Shown here: one piece after another, positions 26,821 through 34,850 of the stretch | How positions within the stretch are numbered: the stretch's first letter is position 1 | Layout: each line of letters begins with the position of its first letter | Assembly: GCA_029973955.1 (NCBI GenBank) | Contig: JARKQJ010000181.1 | Location: 1-63,550 of the forward strand | Length of the DNA: 63,550 nucleotides | From: Paludibaculum sp. | GTDB lineage: Bacteria > Acidobacteriota > Terriglobia > Bryobacterales > Bryobacteraceae | Reading direction: 5' to 3' | Made by a program: the position numbers and the translations under genes | Notes under the pieces: generated by a model | The model's database searches: none | Told to the model about the DNA's origin: nothing | What the model saw: the letters and a program-made list of their open reading frames with translations, nothing else

Positions 26821-27993
26821 ATGCAGCTAGCTTCCGCCATGGCACGGCTCGGCACCGAGACCGCGTTCGAAGTCCTGGTGCGCGCCCGCGCCCTCGAGGC
26901 CCAAGGCCGGGACATCATCCACCTGGAGATCGGCGAGCCCGATTTCGACACTCCTGCCCATATTGTGGAGGCCGCCAAGGCCGCCCTCGATGAAGGCTGG
27001 ACCCACTACGGGCCGACCCAGGGCCTGCCGGAGCTCCGGCAGGCGATCGCCGCCTACGTCTCCCGCACGCGGGGCATCGAGGTCAACGAGAACCACGTCT
27101 GCGTGGTTCCTGGAGGCAAGCCGATCATCTTCTTCCCTATGTTGGCGTTGCTGGAACCAGGGGATGAGGTGATTTACCCCAACCCATCGTTCCCCATTTA
27201 CGAGTCGATGATCAACTTCGTGGGAGCCACGCCAGTCCCCATGCCGCTGATCGAGAGCCGCGGCTTCAGCTTCGACCTGGATCTCTTCCGGCAGAAACTT
27301 ACACCGCGCACCAGGATGGTGATTCTCAACTCCCCCGCCAACCCAACCGGCGGCGTGATGCCGGCTGAGGACATTCGCGCCATCGCCGGGATGCTGGCTG
27401 AACGCGACGTGCTGGTGCTTTCCGACGAAATCTATAGCCGGATGAGCTATGGCAAGGCGCCGATTTCCATCGCGGCCTGCCCCGGTATGCAGGATAAGAC
27501 GATCATTCTGGACGGGTTCTCCAAGACCTACGCAATGACAGGCTGGCGCATCGGCTACGGAGTGATGCCCGCGCCGCTGGTAGCGGCGGTAAACAAACTG
27601 ATGGTGAACTCCAACTCCTGCACGGCCAGCTTCACACAGCGCGCGGCCATCGCGGCACTCAATGGCACACAGGAACCTTCAGAGACGATGATTGCCGAGT
27701 TCCGCAGCCGCCGTGACCGCTTCGTCGCTGAACTCAACTCGATTCCCGGCTTTCGCTGCCCGCTGCCGGAAGGCGCCTTTTATGCCTTCCCGAACATTGA
27801 AGGAACAGGCTGGGCCTCCAAGCCGCTGGCGGATGCCCTGCTGGACCAGGTTGGCGTAGCCTGCCTGAGCGGGACTGCGTTCGGCGCCTTCGGAGAGGGC
27901 TACCTTCGGTTCAGCTACGCCAACTCGATGGACAACTTATTGAAGGCGGCGGCACGCATCCGGGACTTCCTCGGCTCTACGCAGGCGAAATAA
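26821..27993 (+). CDS. Class I/II PLP aminotransferase (aspartate-aminotransferase family)
   Basis: A 390-aa aminotransferase transferring an amino group between an amino acid and a keto acid. Motifs: IHLEIGEPDFDTP near the N-terminus, NSPANPTGGVM, the PLP-binding Tyr in LSDEIYSRM, the Schiff-base Lys in LDGFSKTYAMTGWRIGYG, and the carboxylate-binding Arg in YLRFSYA. The ATG at 26821 has a GAAAGG-type site; the much longer frame from 26569 is intergenic. The exact substrate cannot be read from the sequence. Confidence 0.92.
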   Translation: MQLASAMARLGTETAFEVLVRARALEAQGRDIIHLEIGEPDFDTPAHIVEAAKAALDEGWTHYGPTQGLPELRQAIAAYVSRTRGIEVNENHVCVVPGGKPIIFFPMLALLEPGDEVIYPNPSFPIYESMINFVGATPVPMPLIESRGFSFDLDLFRQKLTPRTRMVILNSPANPTGGVMPAEDIRAIAGMLAERDVLVLSDEIYSRMSYGKAPISIAACPGMQDKTIILDGFSKTYAMTGWRIGYGVMPAPLVAAVNKLMVNSNSCTASFTQRAAIAALNGTQEPSETMIAEFRSRRDRFVAELNSIPGFRCPLPEGAFYAFPNIEGTGWASKPLADALLDQVGVACLSGTAFGAFGEGYLRFSYANSMDNLLKAAARIRDFLGSTQAK

Positions 27994-28051
27994 AGCGAAA
28001 ATAACCTGTTAGCCATGTCCCTATATGAGCAGGTTATGCGCTGATAGGGAT

Positions 28052-28645
28052 ATGGAACCTGCAGGTGTCGTCCTCTTGGGTCCTTGCCAGACCGCCATCG
28101 CCATGAACTCCTGGGCAGCACAGGTCTGGGACTCCCCTGAGCTCGCTGTAGTCAGAGAAGGCCTTTGTTCGCCTCAACATAAGGTGGTTGACGGGAGGTG
28201 GTTCCGGATCGACCGGGACACCAACCGCCAGCCTTACCTGGCGTGTATCACCAGGCTGACGGACGGAGGGTACTCAGAGTACCGCGTCCTGAGTATCTAT
28301 GACCCAGAGATGTCCATCGCTGTCTCCAGGTCGATCCTGGAGGAGGCATACAGGTTCACCAAGGCCGAACTCCGGCTTGCGGAGCAACTCCTGCTGGGCC
28401 GAACTCCCAACGAGGCATCGGTGGCGCTGGGTGTAACCGTCCATACGGTACGCACGTACCTGAAGCGGCTCTTCAATAAGGTTGGAGTCCGGTCTCAGGC
28501 GACCCTCATGAGGCGCCTGGTCCAAATCGCATCCGTCGCTTTGCCAAGTCCTCCTGAGAGCGCGATCCCTTATTCGATTCATCCAGATTCGGCAGTTCCC
28601 GATACATTACTTCCTGAGCCTGCGCAAGACCGGGCCGTGGCCTAA
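28052..28645 (+). CDS. LuxR-type helix-turn-helix regulator
   Basis: A 197-aa regulator. The C-terminal half holds a LuxR/GerE DNA-binding domain (FTKAELRLAEQLLLGRTPNEASVALGVTVHTVRTYLKRLFNKVGV). The N-terminal about 95 residues look like a small sensor domain without a receiver Asp. The ATG at 28052 has an AGGG 5 nt upstream. It converges on the NfrB-like glycosyltransferase gene with a 4-bp CTAA stop overlap. Targets are unknown. Confidence 0.85.
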   Translation: MEPAGVVLLGPCQTAIAMNSWAAQVWDSPELAVVREGLCSPQHKVVDGRWFRIDRDTNRQPYLACITRLTDGGYSEYRVLSIYDPEMSIAVSRSILEEAYRFTKAELRLAEQLLLGRTPNEASVALGVTVHTVRTYLKRLFNKVGVRSQATLMRRLVQIASVALPSPPESAIPYSIHPDSAVPDTLLPEPAQDRAVA

Positions 28646-30504
28646 TCCTCTCGTATCAAGGCACTTTGGCGGGCTTTCAAGGTTGCCGCTGCGCTCTCGA
28701 ATTCGGCGGGTGGCACAAGGTAAAAACGCAGCTTGAGTCCTGTAAAGCCTTCGAGTTCGGTCTGCATTGCCGCGCCAGGAATCTGAGGCGTGGCCAGGCG
28801 GGCCTCTCCTGCCGCGATCTCAAATGGCAGGACGCGCCAACGGCGTTGAACTCTCTCCGGCAACAAGCAGGTAGTGCGATTTGGAATCCGGGCGGGCTCA
28901 AGGCGGATCTCCGGGAGACCGTGCTGGATAGCAAGAGCCGCCCAGAGATGCCGTTCGCTGACTAGTTGTCGCTCCAGCAGGTAGTCGGCAACCGAACTTC
29001 CAGTCGGCAGAGCGGCGGCGGTGGCAGCCGCTTCCGGTGAAAGATGACCGGAGGATACCAGGATTTCCGTCAACGGCCGCTGGTGCCGGCTCAAGGCGTC
29101 CCGGCTGGGGTAAGCGTGGGCGGTCTTGACCCAACGCAACGGCCGGCGCCCGGTTCGCGCGAGGAGCCAGCCCCAGATGGCGCGCAGGCTGGCTAAGCTA
29201 TTGATCCAGTTGCCCCAAATCAGCCGGAAGGGCGCTCCGGAGGCGAACTGCCAGCCATAAATCGTGGCGACGATGAAGGTCCTGGCGGCGAGGCGCTCCA
29301 GCAGGAGTGCCAGGTTTGCACCCATCAGCAGGGCGAGGGCCGAGCGCATGGAGTGGCCTGCAGACAGGAACCAAGGCGGAGATCCGGCAGTCCATGACAG
29401 CAGTCCCCATAAGAATAGGAAGTTGCAGGCCAGACTGAGCGGATTGCCCCAAAGACCCTTGCGATCGCGCCAGAAGAACCAGGCTTGGACCCGGCGGCGC
29501 GACATGCCCCGACCCCAGCCATGTTCGTGCCAAGCCTGGAGTGAGTTGCCAGTCACCCAGCGAGTGCGCTGTCGAATCGCCGCCGGGGCGGAGCGCGGAA
29601 AGTACTCGCGCGTGGCCACCGGCACTCCCCTATCCCATTGCAAGGGAACGAATTTCTGCCGGAATCCCAAACAATGCAGCCGCACGCCCAAGTCATAGTC
29701 CTCAGTCAAGGCCGCTGGCTGCAGAATCTGTCCGGCCTGCCTGGATGCCAGGGCGTCGAGGGCGTTCCGCGTCAGGGCGGTGCCCACACCGCAGCCGGGC
29801 AGAAAGCCACCCCAGTTCACGCGGGTCTCCAGGTCCTTCCCCTGACTTTCCGCGAAGTCATCGCAGTACAGCCCATGCGTCCACTCGCGCCAGCCGGTTT
29901 CGATCGGGAGAACGGGCATCTGCACCATATCCGCCGTTTCGGTGTGGGCGTTCACCAGTTCCAACGCCCGGGGGTGGATGACGTCCTCAGCGTCATGGAA
30001 GATCACCACCTCCATCCGGCGCCCGGTCTCAAGTTCCCAGGCCAGCATCCGCTGGTAGACCCAATTCAGACAATCCGATTTCATCGTTGGGCCATCGTGG
30101 GGCACCTCGGCCAGGTGCACACGGCTGTTCCGCGCTGCCACGGCTTCAACTTCGGCCCTCGTTTCGGGATCGTTCCTATAGACACCGACAAAGAACTCGT
30201 AGTCCTGGTAGCGGATCGCCGCCAGGTTGTGTTCCAACATGCGCCGGATCACAGCAGCTTCGTGCCAGAGGGGAATCCAGACCGCCACCGGCTTCTCGGG
30301 TGCAACTCCGGCTGGCTCCGTCCGCCGGGCCTGCCAGCGCCGTAGTACCCAGCCCAAGTCCAGAAGAAGATCGTCCAATCCGCCCAGGAAGAGACAGCAA
30401 CCAAGGAGAAGCAGGGCTGAAGCGAGGATTTCGGATTGGGCCAGCGCGTCAGGGGCGCGGCTGAAATCCAGTAGTCCCAGGGGAAAGCAAAACGGCTGCG
30501 GCAC
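28642..30504 (-). CDS. NfrB-like membrane glycosyltransferase with C-terminal MshEN-like domain
   Basis: A 620-aa inner-membrane family 2 glycosyltransferase. An N-terminal TM helix (LLLLGCCLFLGGLDDLLLDL) is followed by a GT domain with the catalytic acidic motifs VIFHDAEDV and TEDYDLG and the processive-synthase motif RQRTRW, then more TM helices (about 355-430). The C-terminal about 140 residues (RPLTEILVSSGHLSPEAA...) resemble the MshEN domain. E. coli NfrB has the same layout and is a c-di-GMP-controlled polysaccharide synthase needed for phage N4 adsorption. No nfrA-like gene is adjacent. The only plausible start is GTG at 30504, inside a terminator stem (see that entry). Confidence 0.85.
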   Translation of the reverse strand: MPQPFCFPLGLLDFSRAPDALAQSEILASALLLLGCCLFLGGLDDLLLDLGWVLRRWQARRTEPAGVAPEKPVAVWIPLWHEAAVIRRMLEHNLAAIRYQDYEFFVGVYRNDPETRAEVEAVAARNSRVHLAEVPHDGPTMKSDCLNWVYQRMLAWELETGRRMEVVIFHDAEDVIHPRALELVNAHTETADMVQMPVLPIETGWREWTHGLYCDDFAESQGKDLETRVNWGGFLPGCGVGTALTRNALDALASRQAGQILQPAALTEDYDLGVRLHCLGFRQKFVPLQWDRGVPVATREYFPRSAPAAIRQRTRWVTGNSLQAWHEHGWGRGMSRRRVQAWFFWRDRKGLWGNPLSLACNFLFLWGLLSWTAGSPPWFLSAGHSMRSALALLMGANLALLLERLAARTFIVATIYGWQFASGAPFRLIWGNWINSLASLRAIWGWLLARTGRRPLRWVKTAHAYPSRDALSRHQRPLTEILVSSGHLSPEAAATAAALPTGSSVADYLLERQLVSERHLWAALAIQHGLPEIRLEPARIPNRTTCLLPERVQRRWRVLPFEIAAGEARLATPQIPGAAMQTELEGFTGLKLRFYLVPPAEFESAAATLKARQSALIRED

Positions 30505-30526
30505 TCACAATAGAGTGCCGCAGCCG
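30480..30526 (-). terminator. Intrinsic terminator after the small CxxCH gene; also holds the NfrB-like start codon
   Basis: A perfect 14-bp inverted repeat (30493-30506 and 30513-30526) with a 6-nt loop is followed on the minus strand by TTTTGCTTT, a good intrinsic terminator for the 66-aa protein gene whose stop is at 30552. The GTG start of the glycosyltransferase (30504-30502) is part of the 3' arm. Read-through RNA would therefore hide that start in a stable stem. Confidence 0.8.
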
Positions 30527-30551
30527 CTTCAATTTTCTCGCTGAACTGAGA

Positions 30552-30752
30552 CTACTTCTTCGGGGCCGGGTGAGCGGCCTTGTACTTCTTACCTTCGTCG
30601 TTCAGATCTTTCTTGCCCTTCTGTGTGTGGCAGACGGTGCATTCCTTGGCTTCCTTCTTCGCGATGGCAGGCGTGGCGAAGGAGCTCAGGGAGGTACCCA
30701 CCAACATCGCCACCAACGCCGCAACGGGGACCAGAATTCTTATTGCTTTCAT
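30552..30752 (-). CDS. Tiny exported CxxCH protein (monoheme c-type cytochrome-like), copy 2
   Basis: A 66-aa protein: signal peptide (MKAIRILVPVAALVAMLVG...ATPAIA) and a Lys-rich mature part of about 40 residues with a single CTVCH motif, the covalent heme-attachment signature. No Met suits a distal ligand, although a His occurs near the C-terminus (AAHPAPKK). It is too short for a classical cytochrome c fold. It is a paralogue of the next gene upstream: both share MKA[IL]R, one CxxCH, an LN[DE] segment and a terminal PAPKK. ATG at 30752 is favoured over a 94-aa form that lacks a signal at its N-terminus. Confidence 0.7.
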   Translation of the reverse strand: MKAIRILVPVAALVAMLVGTSLSSFATPAIAKKEAKECTVCHTQKGKKDLNDEGKKYKAAHPAPKK

Positions 30753-30819
30753 TGTGCATCCTCTATCGCCGCAGGTTGCGGCAACCAGCAGATCATAACA
30801 TGCCCTGTGACCGCATCTC

Positions 30820-30858
30820 AAAAAAAAGACACGCAACCAGTCACGCCGGCCGCGTGCC
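30820..30858 (-). terminator. Intrinsic terminator between the two CxxCH genes
   Basis: On the minus strand, GGCACGC (30858-30852) pairs with GCGTGTC (30834-30828), with one G-U pair, around a 17-nt loop, directly followed by eight T residues (30827-30820). It lies 24-62 bp past the stop of the first CxxCH gene, so each small gene has its own terminator. Confidence 0.65.
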
Positions 30859-30881
30859 CCTATCGAAAGACAGAGAACAGA

Positions 30882-31106
30882 CTACTTCTTGGGGGCAGGA
30901 GCGCCGTCCAAGGTTTTCTTCTCGCCGTAGTACTTGCCCACTTCATTCAGCATCGGCTTTTCCTTCGTCGCATCCTTCGTCGAAGTGTGGCAGGTCGTGC
31001 ACGGCTTCTTTTCTTTCTTTTGCATCTCCTTCGTCGCAAACGCACTGGTGGCCATGAAGGTCATCAGAGCACAGGCAACCGGCAGTACCAAACGCAGAGC
31101 TTTCAT
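30882..31106 (-). CDS. Tiny exported CxxCH protein (monoheme c-type cytochrome-like), copy 1
   Basis: A 74-aa protein with a signal peptide (MKALRLVLPVACALMTFMATSAFA) and a Lys-rich mature part bearing one CTTCH motif and a terminal PAPKK. ATG at 31106 has AGGAG 8 nt upstream. As with the neighbour, the single CxxCH suggests periplasmic heme attachment, but the mature chain (about 50 aa) is unusually small. It could instead bind another metal. Tandem duplication of this gene is apparent from the shared ends. Confidence 0.72.
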   Translation of the reverse strand: MKALRLVLPVACALMTFMATSAFATKEMQKKEKKPCTTCHTSTKDATKEKPMLNEVGKYYGEKKTLDGAPAPKK

Positions 31107-31284
31107 TCCCAATTCTCCTGAGTAGTTAAGCCGCCATTGGCGGCATCCATACTATATCACTGCCTATTGGACTCTTTCAGTACCTATTCGGTTACTTCGA
31201 TCTCATTGCCTCCTTCTGCGATCAGGAGCGGATTCCCTCAAATCCAGCCTCCCGAGGCCGATCAGAGTCCTAACGGAATCCCCC

Positions 31285-31692
31285 ATGCCCTTTACCGAAT
31301 GGAAGAACGAATACAGCGTCGGCGTGCCGGAGATCGACGCGCAGCACCGCCGGCTGCTGGACATCATCAATCAACTGCACCATGCGATGAAGATGGGAGG
31401 AAAACCCACAGCCATCGTCGAGGTCATCAATGAACTGATCGGATACACGCGCTATCACTTCGCCTATGAGGAGAGAATTCTCGAGGACTCTGGGTATGCG
31501 GACCTGGAAGAACACCGCCGCAAGCACCGGGCGATGGTGGCCCAGGTGGAGACCTTCCGGGATTCCGCCGCAGAGGGCAAGGCCACGCTTTCGCTGAAGC
31601 TCATGGGGTTCCTAAGAGACTGGCTCTCGAAGCACATCCTGGAGACCGACAAGCAGTACTCGGATCACCTCGCGGACCGAAGAGCGGCCTAA
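31285..31692 (+). CDS. Bacteriohemerythrin
   Basis: A 135-aa single-domain hemerythrin, a di-iron oxygen-binding four-helix bundle. All iron ligands are present: His in IDAQHRRLLD, His and Glu in RYHFAYEERIL, His and His in EHRRKHRAM, and His and Asp in SKHILETDKQY. It has no signal peptide, so it is cytoplasmic, probably for oxygen or NO buffering or sensing. It converges with the methyltransferase gene in a 4-bp CTAA stop overlap. Confidence 0.95.
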   Translation: MPFTEWKNEYSVGVPEIDAQHRRLLDIINQLHHAMKMGGKPTAIVEVINELIGYTRYHFAYEERILEDSGYADLEEHRRKHRAMVAQVETFRDSAAEGKATLSLKLMGFLRDWLSKHILETDKQYSDHLADRRAA

Positions 31693-32354
31693 GTCCTCTG
31701 CAGTTCCAGGAAGAACGAGCGCCCCTGCGTCTTGCTGGATGCGAGTTGGAATCCGGCCTGGCGAGCAAGCGCCTGGTAGTGTGCTGCGCCTCGCGGCGCC
31801 TCCCCGTAGAGTGTGCCGTAGCCTGTCCGCACTTCTCTGCCTGCCGGCCCACCCGGCAACTGGCCCGGAAATTGAAAAGTAAAGTAGAAGATGCCGACCT
31901 TCTTCTCCGGTGACGGGGGCGGAGGCACCTCCACATCCCAGATCAGCATGCGCCCGCCCGGGGCCAGCACGCGGCGCGCCTCCTCAAGCACCTTCAGCTG
32001 CTTCTCCAAAGGCACGAACATCAATGTATAGAAGCAGGTGACAGTCTGAAACACGCTATTGAGAAACCGCAGTTCCGTGGCATCCATCACTATCTTCAGC
32101 AGCGGCCCTCCCGGAGCCTCCTCCAACTCTTTCCGGCTCAGATCGATGGCGACCACCTGCGAGCGCTTCATTTGCCCGATCACGCCTTCGCCTCCGCCGC
32201 CGAGGTCCAGAATGAGCCCGCTGGCCGCGAAATCGTCGATCGGCGTCGTCTCCCGTTCGTAGCGGTGGATCTGCTCCGGGGTGAAGCGCGGACGCTCCTG
32301 CTGAGCCGCGGCAACCGCCGGAATCATCATGTTCATAAATTCAGATCTCGTCAT
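31689..32354 (-). CDS. Class I SAM-dependent methyltransferase
   Basis: A 221-aa methyltransferase with the SAM motif I LILDLGGGGEGVIGQM, a motif II acidic residue in VVAIDLSRKELEEA, and the post-motif segment LKEARRVLAPGGRMLIWDVE-like (LEEARRVLAPGGRMLIWDV). It resembles the UbiE/Methyltransf_11 group; the substrate is unknown. An alternative start at 32336 (MNMMIP) is possible. It is divergent from the pseudouridine synthase gene. Confidence 0.88.
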   Translation of the reverse strand: MTRSEFMNMMIPAVAAAQQERPRFTPEQIHRYERETTPIDDFAASGLILDLGGGGEGVIGQMKRSQVVAIDLSRKELEEAPGGPLLKIVMDATELRFLNSVFQTVTCFYTLMFVPLEKQLKVLEEARRVLAPGGRMLIWDVEVPPPPSPEKKVGIFYFTFQFPGQLPGGPAGREVRTGYGTLYGEAPRGAAHYQALARQAGFQLASSKTQGRSFFLELQRT

Positions 32355-32485
32355 CCTAGATCGAATTACGGATGGCCTGCCGCATCAGTTCCATCGGCCT
32401 TGGATCACACAGGCGCCACCGGGAGCCGCCCGCAGAGCTACCCTGGGGTAGATTCTTCCACGAGGCAGAACCAGGAGTTGTCAGC

Positions 32486-33112
32486 GTGACGCATCGTCAC
32501 ATCCTCTTTTACAAGCCATACGGCGTGCTCACTCAATTCACCGATGAGACCGGGGCCGGGCGTCCCACCTTGAAAGACTTCATCCCGTTCCCGGACGTGT
32601 ACGCAGCGGGCCGTCTGGATCTCGACAGCGAAGGGTTGCTCCTCCTCACTTCCGATGGAACGCTGCAGCACCGCGTCACCGATCCCCGATTCGGCCATCC
32701 GCGCACGTACTGGGTCCAGGTGGAAGGCGTCGCCACTGAGGACGCCGTTCGACGACTGAGTGCCGGTGTTGACATTCAAGGCCACATCACTTTGCCCGCC
32801 CAGGCCCGGCTGCTGATTCCTCCACCCGACGTTCCGCCGCGCCAACCGCCCATCCGCTATCGCGCTTCCATCCCGACATCCTGGATAGAACTGACGCTCA
32901 CGGAGGGGCGCAACAGGCAAGTGCGGCGGATGACGGCAGCGGTCGGATTCCCGACATTGCGGCTGATCCGGGTGGCGATCGGCCCCCTCACTTTCGCCGG
33001 CCTGGCGCCCGGCGGCTACCGCCTGATCTCCACGGCCGAGGCGAAGTTACTGACAAGCAAATCCCTGCGGCTGAGGAAACCTGGCGCCCGGCTTGCCCAT
33101 CCGACAAGATAG
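32486..33112 (+). CDS. rRNA pseudouridine synthase (RluE/RsuA subfamily)
   Basis: A 208-aa enzyme isomerising uridine to pseudouridine in rRNA. It contains the catalytic motif [19 protein letters not shown] with the essential Asp, [11 protein letters not shown] at the N-terminus and [25 protein letters not shown] at the C-terminus. No S4 domain precedes it, which fits RluE (23S rRNA U2457) rather than RluB or RsuA. GTG at 32486 is chosen because AGGAG lies 9 nt upstream and homology begins there. Confidence 0.93.
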   Translation: MTHRHILFYKPYGVLTQFTDETGAGRPTLKDFIPFPDVYAAGRLDLDSEGLLLLTSDGTLQHRVTDPRFGHPRTYWVQVEGVATEDAVRRLSAGVDIQGHITLPAQARLLIPPPDVPPRQPPIRYRASIPTSWIELTLTEGRNRQVRRMTAAVGFPTLRLIRVAIGPLTFAGLAPGGYRLISTAEAKLLTSKSLRLRKPGARLAHPTR

Positions 33113-33151
33113 AGCGAAACTGAATCCAACACTGTTCAGATGGAGGAAGAC

Positions 33152-33817
33152 ATGAGCCAGAAATACTTACTCATGGGCGGCCTGGTTGCCGTCCTGATGG
33201 TGGCCCCCGCGAACGCCCAGCAGGCGCAGGAAGAAGACATTGTGGCGGCTGCGCAAAAGGCCCAGACTCCACAGTCTGTGTTACGCATGGCCAACCAGAT
33301 TCAGAAGGAGATCCTCTCGCTGCCCGAATACGGCGTCTTCGACGATCTGCGCTTCCAGATCAAGGACTACACTGTGACTCTGCGCGGGTCGGCCTCACGC
33401 CCGATTCTCAAGAGTTCAGCGGAGAATGTGACGAAGAAGGTGGAAGGCGTGCAGAAAGTCATCAACGAGATCGAGGTCTTGCCTCTCTCCAGGCTGGACG
33501 ACGACATCCGCGCCCGAGTCTATGCCGCGATCTACTTCCACCCGATCTTGAGCCGCTACAATCCGAACCGCGGAACCCCAGCCTGGATCACGCCCGCGCG
33601 CAGGGCAGCCGGCATCACGAATGACCCGCCGTTCGGCTACCACCCCATCCATATCGTCTCGAAGAACGGCAATGTGCGGCTGGTCGGAGTGGTCGACAAC
33701 GCCTCCGATCAGCAGGTGGCAGGCATGCAGGCGAACTCCGTCTCGGGAGTCTTCTCCGTGGAAAACGACATCCAGGTTATCCAGCAGCCGGCGAAAGAAA
33801 AGAAGAAAAAGAAATAG
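33152..33817 (+). CDS. Exported protein with two BON-like domains
   Basis: A 221-aa protein: signal peptide (SQKYLLMGGLVAVLMVAPANAQ), then two BON-like modules, one around 55-110 (YTVTLRGSASRP...KKVEGVQKVINEIEV) and one around 115-210 (HIVSKNGNVRLVGVVDNASDQQVAG...FSVENDIQVI), ending in a Lys-rich tail (KEKKKKK). BON domains bind membranes or are osmotic-stress related. ATG at 33152 is chosen for the GGAGG 5 nt upstream, over 33140. A strong intrinsic terminator follows. Confidence 0.87.
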   Translation: MSQKYLLMGGLVAVLMVAPANAQQAQEEDIVAAAQKAQTPQSVLRMANQIQKEILSLPEYGVFDDLRFQIKDYTVTLRGSASRPILKSSAENVTKKVEGVQKVINEIEVLPLSRLDDDIRARVYAAIYFHPILSRYNPNRGTPAWITPARRAAGITNDPPFGYHPIHIVSKNGNVRLVGVVDNASDQQVAGMQANSVSGVFSVENDIQVIQQPAKEKKKKK

Positions 33818-33844
33818 CGGATCCCGCGATCTCAGACCAGCAAC

Positions 33845-33875
33845 AGCCCGGCGTTCAAGTGCCGGGCTTTCTATT
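33845..33875 (+). terminator. Intrinsic terminator after the BON protein gene
   Basis: AGCCCGGC (33845-33852) and GCCGGGCT (33861-33868) form a perfect 8-bp stem with an 8-nt loop, followed by TTTCTATT. It lies 28 bp past the BON gene stop, between it and the convergent aldolase gene. Confidence 0.8.
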
Positions 33876-34800
33876 GCCCGGGCACTCTTCGCTCCAGCGC
33901 GAGATAGCCGTCGATCAACTCATCGGCGATGCGGCTGTTGAACTCATCCCACCGGAAGTTCCCTCCGCGCAAGAGTGCCGAGCGAAAGATCCCTTTCCGC
34001 ACCAGGAGGCGCTTGAAGAACGCGATCGACGTCCAGATCTCCTGGTTGGCGAAGGCGAGCACCGGCAGCAACTGTCGAAAGAGCGCCAGCGCATCGTCCC
34101 GCCGCCCGGCCGAGTGGAGGCGATAGACTTCCGCATACACGGGCACCATGGAGCACTCCGGGATCATCGCATCGACGCCCCGATCCAGTGCCTCGATCAT
34201 TTGCGGCGCGGCCCAGCCGCCGGCGACAAAGAACTCCGAACCCAGCGCCTGCCGCACTTGCGTGTACTTCGGACCCGCGGGCACAGTCTCCACTTTGATG
34301 CCGCCCAGCGTGGGAACGCTGGAGTGCAACTCTTCAATCAGCTGAATGCTCAGCCCCGGCCCACTCCATTCCAAGTCTTGAACCACCAGCGGCAATTCGA
34401 CGCGGGCGGCGATCGCGGCAAAGAAGGGAACCACCTGGTCCTGCTGGGCATAGAAGGGCTGCGGTACAGCCACCAGGAAAGCCGCCGCGCCAAGTGCTCC
34501 GGCGGCACGGCCGTGTTCCACGCACTCTTCCACGCTCTCCGCGGATGCTCCGGCCAAGACCGGCACCAACCCGTGCGCCTCTCCGCAGACGATCTCCAGA
34601 ACCCGGCGCCGCTCCTGCCCGTTGAGCGCGGTCACCTCGCTGGCCACGGCCGGAGCCAGGAATCCGCACGCGCCCCAGGCGATGGCCGCTCGAACGAGGC
34701 GGCTGAGGCTCTCCTCATCCAACCGGCCGTCCAGGTGGTATGGCGTCTGGACCACGGGCAGGATTCCGCTCTGCAATGGGAAGTCTCCTGGCATCTTCAT
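33871..34800 (-). CDS. Dihydrodipicolinate-synthase/N-acetylneuraminate-lyase family aldolase
   Basis: A 309-aa class I aldolase of the DapA/NanA superfamily. The TIM-barrel pattern is clear (GILPVVQTPYHLDGRLDEESL at the start, GACGFLAPAVASEVTALNGQERR for the substrate loop), and the Schiff-base Lys is probably in LGGIKVETVPAGPK. It is not a standard DapA: the usual GTTGE is replaced by APAVASE, so a keto-acid sugar substrate is likelier. ATG at 34800 is chosen; 34794 and a GTG at 34818 are alternatives. Divergent from the AsmA-like gene. Confidence 0.88.
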   Translation of the reverse strand: MKMPGDFPLQSGILPVVQTPYHLDGRLDEESLSRLVRAAIAWGACGFLAPAVASEVTALNGQERRRVLEIVCGEAHGLVPVLAGASAESVEECVEHGRAAGALGAAAFLVAVPQPFYAQQDQVVPFFAAIAARVELPLVVQDLEWSGPGLSIQLIEELHSSVPTLGGIKVETVPAGPKYTQVRQALGSEFFVAGGWAAPQMIEALDRGVDAMIPECSMVPVYAEVYRLHSAGRRDDALALFRQLLPVLAFANQEIWTSIAFFKRLLVRKGIFRSALLRGGNFRWDEFNSRIADELIDGYLALERRVPGQ

Positions 34801-34850
34801 CCCGCCGACAGTATACACGCCGCAGCATGGGGATTATATTGAGATGCGAG

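Noticed and set aside
26569..27993. A 474-aa aminotransferase starting at 26569
   Set aside because: The first 84 residues are intergenic sequence without homology; the normal family start is at 26821.
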